A program made the position numbers and the translations under genes. Below the pieces are notes generated by a model. It was given only the letters and a program-made list of their open reading frames with translations, was not told the DNA's origin and ran no database searches. A stretch of DNA of 62,226 nt from Ophioceras dolichostomum (Eukaryota > Ascomycota > Sordariomycetes > Magnaporthales > Ophioceraceae): contig PYST01000229.1 of the NCBI GenBank assembly GCA_003049485.1, positions 1-62,226 on the forward strand, written 5' to 3'. This document shows, piece after piece, positions 24,246-36,146 of this stretch; the stretch's first letter is position 1; the number at the start of each line of letters is the position of its first letter.

Positions 24246-24866
24246 TCATGCTTGGACTACTTGTGGTTGAGCAGCCGCTTGTGCGCTCGTCTGGGCCTGA
24301 ATGATGTCTCCCTTTTTCTTCTCGATCTTCTCCTGGCTATCCGCGATCAGCTTCTCCAACCGGGTGCTGGTGTAGGGGTCCTGTCGTTAGCTTATTGCTG
24401 ATGATGCTAGGCCGCATCTAAGTAAGTGTTGGTTTGCTGTGAGGTGGTAGTACACACATCTCATTGTTGATGAACTCTATCCTGCCCTTCACCGTGCTCT
24501 CAGCCTCGACCTTCTCTTGCTTCAGGAGAATGGGACCAACGAGCTTGTAGATGGTCTCTCCCTCCTTTAGCTTCTCGAACTCCTACCAACAAATAGGGAA
24601 GAGAGTTAGCATTGTTGTGTGTGCCGACCGGTTCGGAAATATGAGGAATTTAGTGACGTACTTTCTGAACCCCGAGATTTTCTTGCCTTTGTGCTTCGAG
24701 TTTCTGCCTAGCCTCTACTGATGTCTCTAGCTCTATATGCACACGCCGGGTTAGATCAGAGGACGTCGGGGAAAGACAACAACAGGGTGGGACCATATTA
24801 CAAACCCGTTTGGAGCTTCTTATACTCTTCTGAGAGAGTCTGCAGTCGTGCCTGGACGTCGGCCAT
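24246..24866 (-). CDS. YKE2: Prefoldin subunit 6
   Basis: Four exons: 24866-24806, 24732-24662, 24582-24458 and 24366-24246; 378 nt, 125 aa, which is the usual length for this beta-type prefoldin subunit. Prefoldin is a cytosolic hexamer that binds unfolded actin and tubulin and hands them to the CCT chaperonin. The sequence shows the N-terminal helix (ARLQTLSEEYKKLQT), EARQKLEAQRQEN, the central beta hairpin KLVGPILLKQEKVEA with TVKGRIEFINNE, and a C-terminal coiled-coil helix (RLEKLIADSQEKIEKKKGDII) followed by an Ala/Gln tail. Short exons and a GTTTGT first donor are the only unusual points. Divergent from VPS4. Confidence 0.95.
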
Positions 24867-25863
24867 GGTTCTGTCTTGATGTGGATTCCCGAGAGTGCGG
24901 AGTATGACCATGTGTGTAACCCGTCACAGAATGGCGCGGTTGTCGGTTCTATTGAAGCCGAACTTAGGGTTCGTAACAAGTGACAGTCGACCCAACGATG
25001 AGAGTTTGATACAGAACAGAAAGTGTGAACTGGTCTGGGTCAACGTCAACGAGAACATGCGGCGTCCCCAAGCTCGGCTTCTGCATCTGGGGAGCTTCGC
25101 TGACCTCTGGTTCAGTACCCCGCCAAAATTTTACTGATCAAACCCCACCAAGAGACCGTGCAAGCCCTTTGGTTCAGTCAAGCCAGGCTCGCACGCTTCG
25201 AATGACGGGGGAACCGAGTTTTCATTGCGATCTTAGAAATGAAAATCTAGACTCCCGTTACGCCGCAAAGCGATTGGTTTAGAAAGGCAAGAGAGCGATG
25301 CGAAAACACGAAAACACGTGATCAAGTGAAGGGTGCGCCAGGCAACGAGCGAGAGTTTAGTGTGGCGGCGGTTTGGTCCTTCAGGGTGCATTAGCGCTTG
25401 GCAAGCTACCACGCCCAAAAATTTGCTAAGGTCGTGCAGGCTACATGTGGCGTCTTGACAACAGCATCGGTGCAGCAGCGACTGGTTCCTTGGTTTTCCC
25501 CGCCGAAACGAGTTCTGGAAACGACCTCTATGCCCGCTTCTTTACTTTGATCACAACTGCGGCTTACGACGACACCTCACGCGACGTTCCAGACGACACA
25601 CGGAGAACCCGAGCTGTATCGAGATTCCGCTGTCGGTCAGCTCCTGGAAACGGCCCGTCCGGCTCGCCGAAGTTGCTCCTGTTCCAAATACCCCGCGGCG
25701 CCAGCTTCTCTCACTTGACACCGCTCGACGAACGAAACACCTGGCATCCTCTCAACCCTAGCCGACATACCTCCCTACGTACCTCTCGACCACATCCGCT
25801 ACTTTTTCTCCGAGAACCTCTCCCCCTCCCAGGGCCGGACGGGGCCCCACATCCTCCACAGCG
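24867..25863. promoter_or_regulatory. Divergent promoter region of prefoldin 6 and VPS4
   Basis: About 1 kb between two divergently transcribed genes. A TTAGGGTT word sits at about 24965-24972, 100 bases upstream of the prefoldin start. In several fungi such TTAGGG-type boxes are bound by Tbf1-like factors, but function here is only inferred. No gene is recognised inside. Confidence 0.45.
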
Positions 25864-27668
25864 ATGTCGCAAACCGACTTCCTCGGCCGCGCGATCGAGC
25901 AGGTGCGCAAGGCGATCGAGGCCGACAACGCGGCGCAGTACGAGAAGGCGTACCAGATGTACTACCAGTCGCTTGAGCTGTTCATGCTGGCGCTCAAGTG
26001 GGAGAAGAACCCCAAGTCGAAGGAGATGATCCGCCAGAAGACGGCCGAGTACATGGACCGCGCCGAGAAGCTGAAGGGCCACCTGGCGGACGCCGAGGGG
26101 AAGCGCAAGAAGCCGGGCATGGTGGGAGCTAACGGCTCCTCCACGGGCGGGACGGGCAAGGGCAAAGACGGAGACGACGACGGCGGAGGAGGACCCCCCA
26201 TAGACGAGGACTCCAAGAAGCTGAGGAATGCGTTGGCGGGTGCCATCTTGCAGGACAGACCCAACGTGAAGTGGGACGACGTCGCGGGTCTGGAGGGTGC
26301 GAAAGAGGCGCTGAAGGAGGCGGTGCTGCTGCCGATCAAGTTCCCGCATCTTTTCCAGGGCAAGAGGAAGCCCTGGAGGGGAATCCTCCTGTACGGTCCT
26401 CCGGGGACCGGCAAGAGTTATCTGGCAAAGGCGGTGGCGACGGAGGCGAAGAGTACGTTCTTCAGCGTGAGTAGTTCAGATCTGGTGAGCAAGTGGATGG
26501 GCGAGAGTGAAAGGTACGTTTGGTCTAGCTTGTTTTCCCCATTGTCCTTCTCCCTGTGCCTGTGTGCTCTACTCTCCTCCGCCCGGCATGTCATCTCGTT
26601 GCAGCCAGTTTTGTGTTGCGCCATACGAACTTTCCTGGGACGCCAGGCAGGGACGGTCGGGATAGGAATACTGGAGGAGATATGGAGAGGGGAGTCGAGA
26701 GTCGAACTCAGGCAATGGTACCACGGAAGCTGACAGGGACAACATCGGCACACGAAACAAAAAACAGGCTAGTCAAGCAACTCTTCAACATGGCGCGCGA
26801 GAACCGACCGTCCATCATCTTCATCGACGAAGTCGACGCGCTCTGCGGGCCCCGAGGCGAGGGCGAGTCCGAGGCCAGCCGGCGGATCAAGACCGAGATG
26901 CTGGTGCAGATGGACGGCGTCGGCAAGGACAGCGAGGGCGTCCTGGTCCTGGGGGCCACCAACATCCCGTGGCAGCTCGACGCCGCCATCCGCCGCCGCT
27001 TCCAGCGCAGGGTGCACATCAGCCTTCCAGACCTGGCGGCGCGCACGACCATGTTCAAGATCGCCATCGGCGAGACGCCCACCACGCTGGGCGGCAACGA
27101 CTACAGGAACCTGGCCAACCTGGCGGAGGGCTACTCGGGCAGCGACATAACGATCGCGGTCCAGGATGCGCTGATGCAGCCGGTTAGGAAGATCCAGCAG
27201 GCGACGCATTTCAAGAAGGTGAGTTAGGTCCTAGTCGTCCTTTTGAGGAGTTCGACTCTTTCCCCTTTTGATCCCTCATTCTGTTCTTCTCGTTTCCCAG
27301 TCCTCCGATTCCCATCCTAGCTTCGAGGGATTCCTGGTGCCCCCTCGACCACCCCCTCTCCCCCTTCCTTCTCACATGTTAGAGTTATCATTGCACCGTC
27401 AAGAACGTCTTTCTTACTAACTGTCTATCCGTCCTGTGTGCTCTAGGTCATGGTGGACGGCGAGGAGAAACTCACGCCTTGCTCACCCGGCGACCCTGCT
27501 GCGGAGGAGATGACATGGGAGGCCGTCACGTCGGAGCAGCTGCTCGAGCCGCTGGTCGACTTCCGCGACTTTGAGAAGGCCATCAAGGCGAGCAGACCGA
27601 CAGTGTCACACGAGGACCTCAAGCGCAACGAGGATTGGACGCACGAGTTCGGAAGCGAGGGCGCGTAG
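25864..27668 (+). CDS. VPS4: VPS4 AAA ATPase (ESCRT-III disassembly)
   Basis: Three exons, 25864-26513, 26768-27218 and 27447-27668; 1323 nt, 440 aa, matching the family's roughly 437. Vps4 is the AAA+ ATPase that threads ESCRT-III subunits off endosomal and other membranes. Residues 6-75 form the MIT domain (AIEQVRKAIEAD, YQMYYQSLELFMLALKWE), followed by a Gly/Asp-rich linker. The ATPase core has Walker A GPPGTGKS (178-185, Lys184), Walker B IIFIDE (Glu238) and arginine-finger region AIRRRFQRR. The beta domain and the C-terminal helix (DFRDFEKAIKASRPTVS) follow. Donors are GTACGT and GTGAGT. The first intron (254 nt) contains an open frame continuous with the first exon, but splicing is required to place LVKQLFNMARE correctly. 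Confidence 0.97.
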
Positions 27669-29719
27669 TAGCCCTTGTGCTCTTTTCTTCGCTTTCGTTG
27701 TTTCTTCTTCTCTCTTGTCCTTCTTCTCCCGTCCTCAGCGTGCTCGCTTTCTGGTTGTCTTAGTTCGTCCTCGTTGTCTCCAGCTTATTGGCGACCATTG
27801 GGAAGAAGATGGAGGTGTTGGTTGATACCGTACCTAATACGCAAAGGCACCGAGGGCGGCCGGCAGCTCGCCCGGCCCCGCCTCCATCGCGCGTTCATAT
27901 CCTCGGATTCTTTTCTCCTTCGGCCGTATTCGCCGGAGAGAAAAGTCCTCGCTATTCTCTAGCCTTGTCTATGATACATCCTTCTGCTCGGCGACAGCCT
28001 TACTCTTGGACTGTCCCTTGGAACCGGAAATATCTCGGCGGGCCGAACCCCCGGAGCTTTTCCTTGTCACCTCCACCCTTATATGGGGGTCCCTGGGCTG
28101 TCAGTGTCTTCGAGATGGCGTCTACACCTGCTGTTAGATGTCAGGATGCACATGTGGGTGTGGTGCTGGTGGTACTGGTGGTGGCTCTATACTGTACGTA
28201 GTGAGACGGATGGATGCGAGGGAGAAAGGTGACCCAACGGAGTATTTGTCAGGCTGACCGAGAGGGCCGACGGAAGAGGTCGGCCCGGGGATCTGACTCG
28301 CTCGTTTAAAGGGCAACGGAGGCCGGAGGAAGAAGGAAGAGCCGCTAGGCGATTTGGCAGCGGCACGGCGGCGAGGTAGGTCGGCGCGGGGCGTCTGGTG
28401 GCGTTGTTTCTCCCGATTCGGTCAGTGTGTGGAATCGATCCATGGAATCGAATAATGGCGCGGGACTACATCCCCGCATTTCTATCTACCTTGCCTAGGC
28501 TGCTGCTCTGTAATCCTGTGCGACGACGGATGATCGCCACCGCTTGAATCCTTTGCGATCACGATGAAAGGATTTTCACTTTTTGGTGATGACGTGGGAA
28601 TTTCATACGCGGCTCAATGGAATCCCTACCTAGCTTAAGGTGTATAGCAGCAACGATTCCTCGAAACAGGAGCTTTGAGATACGCGCCGCGGACTGTTCT
28701 TTCGGTAACTTCACGTACCTCGTTCCCTCTCGGTATCAATTGTCTTAGGGGTTGGTCACATTGTCCCCCAGATGTGTCCCCCAGGCACGGGGCGAAGCAC
28801 TCGCATGAACCCACACACCACTCGGCCCCCAACTCCCCTCCGTACAGAGTACCCTTTTTCTGATAGTGTACCCCTGAACAAGACCGATTCGGTAGCTCTT
28901 CCAGCGGCTTAGCCCTTTAATCGGGGACTGTAGCCTCGTTCCAGCCTCCCGATGCAGGGGTTGGGCGTCTTCACTTTTGCGATGTCTTGTTCTTTTGTCC
29001 CTTGCATGCATGCATGCATTTGAGTGCGTTTTCCAGGCGAATCCTGCCTGTTGGTTGTGTAAAATGCTTAGAGAGCGGAACCCCGACCGTCATCCCATCC
29101 ATTCATATCCATAACCCCGTATTTTTCAGCCTCTTACGGATGCGCTCGGATCTTTGAAGGCTCCCCGAGCCCTTGGGCCAACAGCCTCACGCAGGTCCAG
29201 TGATTGTAAAAGCGTGACTAGGCCCACAGATTCCACTGCACCAGGCGGTTCCCCGACTTCGGACTGGGGTACCAGGAGCGGCTGAGCCGCCATCGCAAAC
29301 TACTACGTTTCCTTGTCATTCCATCTTTTTAGGTTGGGTGTTGGTAGGTGGGCTCGTGGGTGGGTGTGGATGCCCAGATGGGTATGATACATTTGTAGCT
29401 CAGGTATGAAGAGTGTGACAAACAGAACAGATAAATCCCAGATAGGAAATCGTGCGTAGCCTGAACACCGAAGAATAAAGAAGAAAAAGGGGCAAGCAAA
29501 AACCCCACTCCATCTCAAAAACCCCGGCCGTGGATCAGTGATAAGCCCGGAGTGGTAAACTGCGCTGAACGCCGTGGAACCAACAGACAATGTCTAACAC
29601 ACGAAACAAGCAGAGCCCCTCACACAGATGAGGTGGAAGCAAGGGGCGGAAAACCGTGACAACCTGAACATGATATGTAGGGAGGGACGAAAAGAGGCTG
29701 GCCAAACAGGGCGGCGACT
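27669..29719. other. Intergenic, no gene recognised
   Basis: Space between the ends of VPS4 (+) and NOP56 (-), so both 3' UTRs lie here. A short ATGC-repeat stretch (CATGCATGCATGCATT) occurs near 29005. No RNA gene or conserved frame was found. Confidence 0.5.
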
Positions 29720-31567
29720 CTATGCGGCGGCCACCTCTGACTTTCTCTTCTTCTTTTTCTTCTTCTCGACCTCGCCACCGTCGACGTCCATGGCGTCAGC
29801 GCTAGCGTCTATGGCCTTGCGCTTCTTGTCCTTTTTGTCCTTCTTATCCTTCTTCTCCTTCTTGTCTTTCTTTTCCTTCTTCTCCTTCTTGGCTGCTGAG
29901 GCCTCGGCGGCGTGGGCCGCAGTGTGGGGGTCCATCATCTCAGTGTCGATGTCCATGTTGCCGCCATCCTGCAGGACGTGTGCCATCGCTTGGCTCATAG
30001 CCTCGCTGTTCTTCTGCGGCTTCTTGCCAGATGCGTAGAACTCGAGGCGGTCCTCGAGCTGTTGGCGCAGGGCCTCGCCGAAACGTGACGTGGGATGCTC
30101 GGAGAAGTTGTCGATGCGGCTTGCTATGCTGCACTTGTTGGCCAGGAAGCGCGAGATGCGCCCTTTGTTCTTGGCACCCGCACGGGAAATGAACGAGGAC
30201 TGGTAGATCAGGCCGTACTTGGGGGTGTTGCCCTTGGTCTTGAGTGCGCGGAAGAGAGCCTTCTCTGCGCCCAGGATCTGCAGGGTTGAGGCGGGGTACT
30301 TTGACAGGTTGGTGAGCGAGCCAGCGTGGGAAATGAGGCGCGCCGCGACAGGGGTGCCGAGGATGCATTGCAGGTTGGGGGCCACGACGCCCATCTTGCT
30401 GTCCAGGGATTGCGCGAGCACCTTGCGGTAGGCGGCCATCTTCGTGACACTTGTGGCGAAAGACTTCACCATCTCCACATCCTGGGGCGAAATATCCTGG
30501 CCCATGGACACGCGGGCCGCGTCGAGCACGGACTGGGCCTTCTCGCCGTCCTCGTCAAGGATGGCGGCAAGGTCGTGGAGGCGGTCCGCGTCCAGGGTCT
30601 TCTTGTCGCCAATGGCGAGCACCAACTTGGCGTATGTGACGTTGTCGGAAACAATCTTGATCAGCTCTGGGAAGTGCCAGCCGTACCACTCGCGCACGCG
30701 CATGCAACCGGCGTTGATGCCCTTGTCCAAGGCGTCTAGCGTGGCGATCTGCTGGATGATGTGGTTGTCGTTGCGATGCACGTTGAACTTGACCTTGTTC
30801 CGCGAGTAGGCGTGGCCCAGTCCCAAGCTGCCACGGAGGATGTCTCCCTCGTGCAGCGACTTCAACAACTTCTCGGCGTGCGTGCGAATGCCCCGCAACA
30901 TGTCCGCCACGACCGGGGAGGTCTCCATCGTCTCGCATTCGACGCCCGGGAACAACGAGCTGATCTCGGCCGCCAACTTCTTGTCCGCCACCCCGAGCAC
31001 CACCTTCGACTTCTTCCCGCTCGTCTTGGGCAGCGTGAGCTCCAGCGCATTCTTTAGGAAGTCTGTGACTAACCCCTCCGAAATCTCGTTCATGTTCTCG
31101 AGGCCCTCGTGGAATTCTCTGTGATTTTCGTTCATGCGTCAGAGGCAGAATACGTCAGTCATCATATCGCGCCAGCCGGATTCCCTAGCCTTCTTCCTTC
31201 TCCTCCTTTTCCCCCTTGTTCTCCTCCTCTTCCGCCGCCGCAATCGCCGTCGCCGTCTTTGTCCTCCTCGGCCCGAACCGACGAATAACGGCGTTTGGGC
31301 GGCGTTTGGAGGTGATTCAAAGACGATCCCACAGACTTCCCCAGACTCATGATGGTGCGGAGAGTCGCGTGAGGTAGCGTGATCTGGGTGTACTCACGGC
31401 CACGGTGACCAATTCGCCAGCTTCACCATTTTTCCAAATTTGGAGAGGTCGGCCATCGAGTCCTGGACCTCCTTCAGGCGGAGGCCGATGCCATCGGCCT
31501 GGTGGACCACCTCGAAAATGGCATACCCGGCGGGGGTCTCGTGGAGCAGATAGTTGACACTCGCCAT
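29720..31567 (-). CDS. NOP56: NOP56, box C/D snoRNP core protein
   Basis: Two exons, 31567-31398 and 31118-29720, separated by a 279-nt intron (donor GTGAGT, acceptor CACAG); 1569 nt, 522 aa. Nop56 is one of the two Nop-domain scaffolds (with Nop58) of box C/D snoRNPs, which direct 2'-O-methylation and pre-rRNA processing in the nucleolus. The sequence starts MASVNYLLHETPAGYAIFEV (NOP5NT domain), continues with ENMNEISEGLV, the coiled-coil NOSIC region, and the Nop domain (LAQSLDSKMGVVAPNLQCILG, LISHAGSLTNLSKYPASTLQILGAEKALFRAL, YGLIYQSS). It ends in the Lys/Glu/Asp-rich tail typical of fungal Nop56/58. Opening MASVNYLLHE and LTNLSKYPAST favour Nop56 over Nop58. Confidence 0.97.
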
Positions 31568-33440
31568 CTTGGGGGTTCTTGTGGTGTGTGTCTTGGGGGC
31601 AGCCGAGGTGTGTTGCGCGACAGAATCAAGTCTCCGAAGCCTCGAGGCCGCCGTGGTAGATGGATTTTTCGAGCGATGAATTTTTTTGCACGCTTTTTTT
31701 TTCTGCCACCTTCAATGCTCGAAAGTTGGGAGCTTGGGCCCACTTGTTGGTGGTGGGGAAAGGTGGGGTATCATGTGACCTGGACGCTGCGGGTACCTTT
31801 TTCAAGTCCCTCCAGCTGGCGGGCAATTTTGTTCTTCAGCTCTCTCAGTCGAGGAGGCCGCCTCCACACCTTCTCCCCACACGAGTCAACCAAAAAAAAA
31901 GTCTCGCCACGCCAGGCCACCACCCACCGAACTGCTTGGGGCTGGAGAAGACGGCTGACGACGAAAAGATGAAGCGTCCCCTGCAGACTCGAACAGGACA
32001 CAAGGCGTTCCCACATGATTGCGGCCTTGTTCTGGCCCGCCCGCAAATGTCCCCAGTTCCTAGTTCCCAGTCCCCCTGCATCCGGCCAGCATGAGCGACC
32101 GGTTCGCGGCGTGGTTGCTTGACGATTATTAGTCGAAGCGGCCTACTTGGGGCGCCTTGTCGGCTGATGATCGTGAGCTTCTTCGCTATGCGCCGTTGTG
32201 GACACACATTTGAGCAACTAGACTTGCTCATTTGGCTGTCCTGTTTTCCTTTTCTTCTCTCTTTTGTCTGTTACTCGCGGGTATTCGAGTTCAAGCGTAC
32301 CTCGTTCCGCGGGTTACGGTAGGCTAGTTGGATGTTGGTGATTCTCTTCGGGGCTAGCTACCCTAGTCATCACCAAGCCCACCGACATGCCCGCCGTCAT
32401 GGGTCTGTCGAGGGTAGTCCCGCCGTCGTTAAATCCCGCCCAGTCCATTTCCTCCATCCAACTCTACCTCAGCCGTCAGGGGCAGCCGCCAAACCCCGAA
32501 TAGGCCCATGTGCAGCAACCTGGGAGTGGATGGCGCCATGCCAGGTACAACTAGGTGTTGGTTGTCACCGAGGATTGCCACACTCACGCAGGAAATGCAC
32601 ACCCTGCACTGCAGCCCAAGACGGTCCCGACAAGGGCTGCCAGGGCTTACTACATCCCTTCACCAGTGCACCACTCAAAGCCCACCACTCACACCCTCCC
32701 TTTCGTGCCCCTGGCGAATCGCATCGCTATTCAGCAGTACTGACGCTAGTTGCACTCACACCTTCCGGTGACCCTCTTTGCCTTCCACCTTCGGCCTTCC
32801 TACTACTCCTTTCCGTCTTGTCTTGTTCCTGATCCCATTGCTAGGTACCATCGACAATGTATAAAGTTGTGGCTCGTCCCGCCATGGAGAAGATGGGTCT
32901 CTCTCTATCCGTTCTCATCAGTATATCAGACAACTTCCAACCTTTCTTTGTTGCTCCTAGCTGAGCGCTCTTCTTTCATTAAGCCTTAGACAGATCTCTA
33001 GATCTTTCTTCCGCATTTGTCGAGTGACGACATCCTATAAGTTTCTCCTACACTCCTTGGAGGCTTTCTACTCTCCCTTTCTGTGTGCTGGCATCGACAA
33101 TCTACAACATACGCCCAGATCTGTTCCAACCAAGAACCAACCAAAGCCCAATATTGCATCGACTGCATCGACTTATACGTTCCCTACTCTACTGCCACGT
33201 ATGTTGCTCCTGTCTCCTTTTCTTGGCCCTCATGCACACATCCCCTCCTGCCCGGCTAGCTCGCCTTGCTTCCGCCCAATGCATGCCGTCCAGCTGGAGT
33301 GAAGCTGGGCGAGCGACCATTGGTCAGGATGCAGGCATGTGCAGCGTCTGGTCACCGCTAACTGAGGGGTGACGTAGTGAGCATTAGCAGCGACCCATTT
33401 ATTCACCCAGCTTAAAGAGTTACGTTCTCTTGTCGGCGCC
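31568..33440. promoter_or_regulatory. Divergent promoter region of NOP56 and the chitinase gene
   Basis: About 1.9 kb between divergent starts. The last 600 bases before 33441 are CT-rich and likely contain the promoter and leader of the chitinase gene. Several short open frames are present with no domain; none is called. Confidence 0.45.
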
Positions 33441-34988
33441 ATGCGTCCATTCCTTTCCAAAACATCACAGTTTTCTTTGACCTCCCTGCTTCTCCTGGCA
33501 GGTGTCACCACCACGGTTCTCGGCCTTCCCGATTTCTCGCGACCCCACGTCCGCGGTGCCAGTGCCGGTCAAGTAGCCGCACGCTCTAACCACGCTCACG
33601 CCAACTCGCACCCTCTTGACCCGCGCGCCATGAACTCCTCCAATTCGGAAACGAGCGGCGGCTCGGCGTCCGGCTTCCGGTCGGTGGCCTACTTCGTCAA
33701 CTGGGCCATTTACGGCCGCAAGCACCGCCCGCAGGACATCCCCGCCGAGTCTCTCACCCATGTTCTGTACTCGTTCGCCGATGTCAAGAGTGACGGCACC
33801 GTCTTCATGACGGATGACTGGGCTGACACCGACATCCATTGGGAGGGCGACTCGTGGAGCGACTCCGGCAAGAACATGTATGGCTGCATGAAGCAGCTCA
33901 ACCTCCTGAAGAAGAAGAATCGCAACCTGAAGGTCTTGCTCTCCGTCGGCGGCTGGACCTACTCTGCCCACTTCCCCCCCATGGCTGGTACCGACACCGG
34001 CCGCGCCACCTTCGTCAAGTCTGCCGTTCAGCTCGTCAAGGACTACGGCTTCGACGGCATCGACATCGACTGGGAATACCCCAAGGACGCCACCGAAGCC
34101 GACAACTTTGTCTCTCTGCTCAAGGCCCTCCGAGAGGGTCTCGATGCGTACGGCAAGACCATCACGCCTGCCTATCACTTCGAGATGACAGTCGCTTGCC
34201 CCGCCGGTCCCACGCACTTCAAAACGCTGAAGACCGCCGAGATGGACAAGTACCTGGACTTCTGGAACCTGATGGCCTACGACTACGCCGGGTCCTGGGA
34301 CCAGACCTCTGGCCACCAGGCGAACTGGAACCCCAGCGGCGGGAACGGCGGCGGGAACTCGTCCGCCACGCCCTTCAGCACCAAGGCCGCGCTTGACTTC
34401 TACACGGGCGAGGGCGGCGTCGCCTCCAACAAGATGGTGATCGGCATGCCCCTCTACGGACGCGCCTTCGAGGGCACCGAGGGGCCCGGAAAGCCCTACA
34501 CCGGCGTCGGCAAGGGCGACTGGGAGAAGGGCATCTACGACTTCAAGAACCTTCCGCTCGACGGCAGCGAGGAGAAGATCGACGAGCAGCTGGGCGCCTC
34601 GTGGTCGTGGAACGCCGGGACCAAGACCATGGTCAGCTACGACACGAAGGCGATGGTCCAGAAGAAGGCCGAGCTGATCAAGACCGGCAAGCTGGGCGGC
34701 AGCATGTGGTGGGAGACCTCGGGCGACAAGAAGGGCGACGACTCGCTAATCGTCACGGTCGTGAAGGCCTTCGGCGGCGAGAACGCCCTACAGAAGATGG
34801 AGAACTGCATCACCTACCCCGAGAGCAAGTACGATAACCTTAAGAACGGGTTCAGCGGCAGCTCTGGTGGTAACGGCACCACTGGTGCGACCGGATCGTC
34901 GCCGGCGCCGAGCTCTACGGGCGGTCCTGGCGCCCAGGGCACCGCGACTGCTGGTGCTCCGGGGAGCACGGGCACCGGCGGTCCTTAG
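33441..34988 (+). CDS. Secreted GH18 endochitinase (fungal class V)
   Basis: Intronless, 515 aa. GH18 enzymes hydrolyse chitin by substrate-assisted catalysis; this subgroup (like Trichoderma Ech42) is secreted or wall-associated and acts in wall turnover, autolysis or attack on other fungi. Residues 1-27 are a signal peptide ending TVLG, followed by a short His/Ser-rich pro-region ending near DPR (about 62). The catalytic domain begins FRSVAYFVNWAIYG. It carries SVGGWTYS and the active-site motif DGIDIDWE at 205-212 with catalytic Glu212, then LMAYDYAGSWD and MVIGMPLYGRAF. The last 45 residues are a Gly/Thr/Ser/Pro-rich linker (SSGGNGTTGATG...) that ends without any chitin-binding domain, which is odd because such linkers usually lead to one. 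No intron signal suggests a missing exon. Confidence 0.95.
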   Translation: MRPFLSKTSQFSLTSLLLLAGVTTTVLGLPDFSRPHVRGASAGQVAARSNHAHANSHPLDPRAMNSSNSETSGGSASGFRSVAYFVNWAIYGRKHRPQDIPAESLTHVLYSFADVKSDGTVFMTDDWADTDIHWEGDSWSDSGKNMYGCMKQLNLLKKKNRNLKVLLSVGGWTYSAHFPPMAGTDTGRATFVKSAVQLVKDYGFDGIDIDWEYPKDATEADNFVSLLKALREGLDAYGKTITPAYHFEMTVACPAGPTHFKTLKTAEMDKYLDFWNLMAYDYAGSWDQTSGHQANWNPSGGNGGGNSSATPFSTKAALDFYTGEGGVASNKMVIGMPLYGRAFEGTEGPGKPYTGVGKGDWEKGIYDFKNLPLDGSEEKIDEQLGASWSWNAGTKTMVSYDTKAMVQKKAELIKTGKLGGSMWWETSGDKKGDDSLIVTVVKAFGGENALQKMENCITYPESKYDNLKNGFSGSSGGNGTTGATGSSPAPSSTGGPGAQGTATAGAPGSTGTGGP

Positions 34989-36146
34989 ACGTCTGCTGCC
35001 TTGACTTTTGACGGACGGCTGGCTGGCTGTCCAGCGCTGGCTGAATTTTTGGCAGTCGGTCGCTGGGAATAGGCACAGGCACAGCCACCGGCCTTGGCTA
35101 AGTGAGAGGTGCGAGGTGGCGTGGTTGCACGGAACAGGCGGCATTCTGGGGGTAGTTTGCCGAGCGAGGCCTCGCATCGGGTGCTGGGCCTGCTTGCCCA
35201 CCTGCCTCCACAACTGGGCTGGGAGGGGTGGCCCTGTGGCGTGGCCGCCGGTGAGCGGGCCACAGGGCCAAGTTTACTTGTGGATATTATCTTTCTTTTC
35301 TCTTCTTTCCTTTCTTCCCTCTGTTGTTTCTTGTCACTCTTTTCACTTTTCCTTGGGTGTTCTTAGGGGCGGGGTTGTCTTTGTCGGATTTCGGCCTGGA
35401 GGATGGGCTAGATGAGGCGCGGCGTAGAACGTGTGGAGTTTTCTTCGGTGGGTGCATGGGATGGAATGATGGAGTTATGCAACCCATGAGGAGGATCAAC
35501 GACTTGTACTATACCACTTTAACCAACTAACGACCGTCACTTGTATAACGAAAAAAGAAAATAACGACCGACCTTACATAGATAGCGTAGACTTGTTCCA
35601 GGTCTACCAAAGTCAGTTCATAGATGTTGGCAGATAAAAAAAAAATACTTGGGGTTTTGAAGGAGCTCTCTGGGATCTTAGGATTCGCTCTCTGTTACGT
35701 TACATGCTGAAAGACCTGAGGTGAAGGGGAAGGTGAAGGAGCAGTCATCACCAGCATCGTCTTCAGCGACAGCCAACATCATCACCACCCATAGCAGTCT
35801 GGCCATGCTGTCGCGCAATGTCACGTTTCAGCGGCGCAGGCAAAACAGATGTTCAGGGAACTGGATGTCTCGTTGGAATTGATTCATTGCCAAGTCGGAG
35901 CCTCCCAAGGCCGGAAAAGAAGAACAACGAAGTTTCTATGATAGCAATTCACCAACGCCATGAAGAGAGAGATAGCGGAGGCGGCCATGATTCCTCGTCA
36001 AACCATTCCGCCCCGAAGGAATTTCGTCATCCCGAAGCATGCATGCATGCGATCAGCAAGCACAAACAAAAAAAACAACCCATGCCGATTCCCCGTCCCT
36101 TTTGTCCCTATATTTTTGTTCTCCCGTGGGTATTGTGTGGACCAGT
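34989..36146. other. Convergent 3' spacer, no gene recognised
   Basis: Between the ends of the chitinase (+) and ubiquitin-S27a (-) genes. Contains a GCATGCATGCATGC repeat at about 36038-36051 and a short A run near 35635-35645. No gene seen. Confidence 0.5.

Noticed and set aside
26514..26733. Readthrough of the VPS4 first exon as a shorter protein
   Set aside because: The frame is open for 73 further codons, but the conserved AAA sequence resumes only after the GTACGT...CAG intron.
33465..34316. A 283-codon antisense frame over the chitinase gene
   Set aside because: Shadow of GC-rich third positions of a clearly real gene; the same applies to antisense frames over the aldolase, VPS4, NOP56 and JAMM genes.
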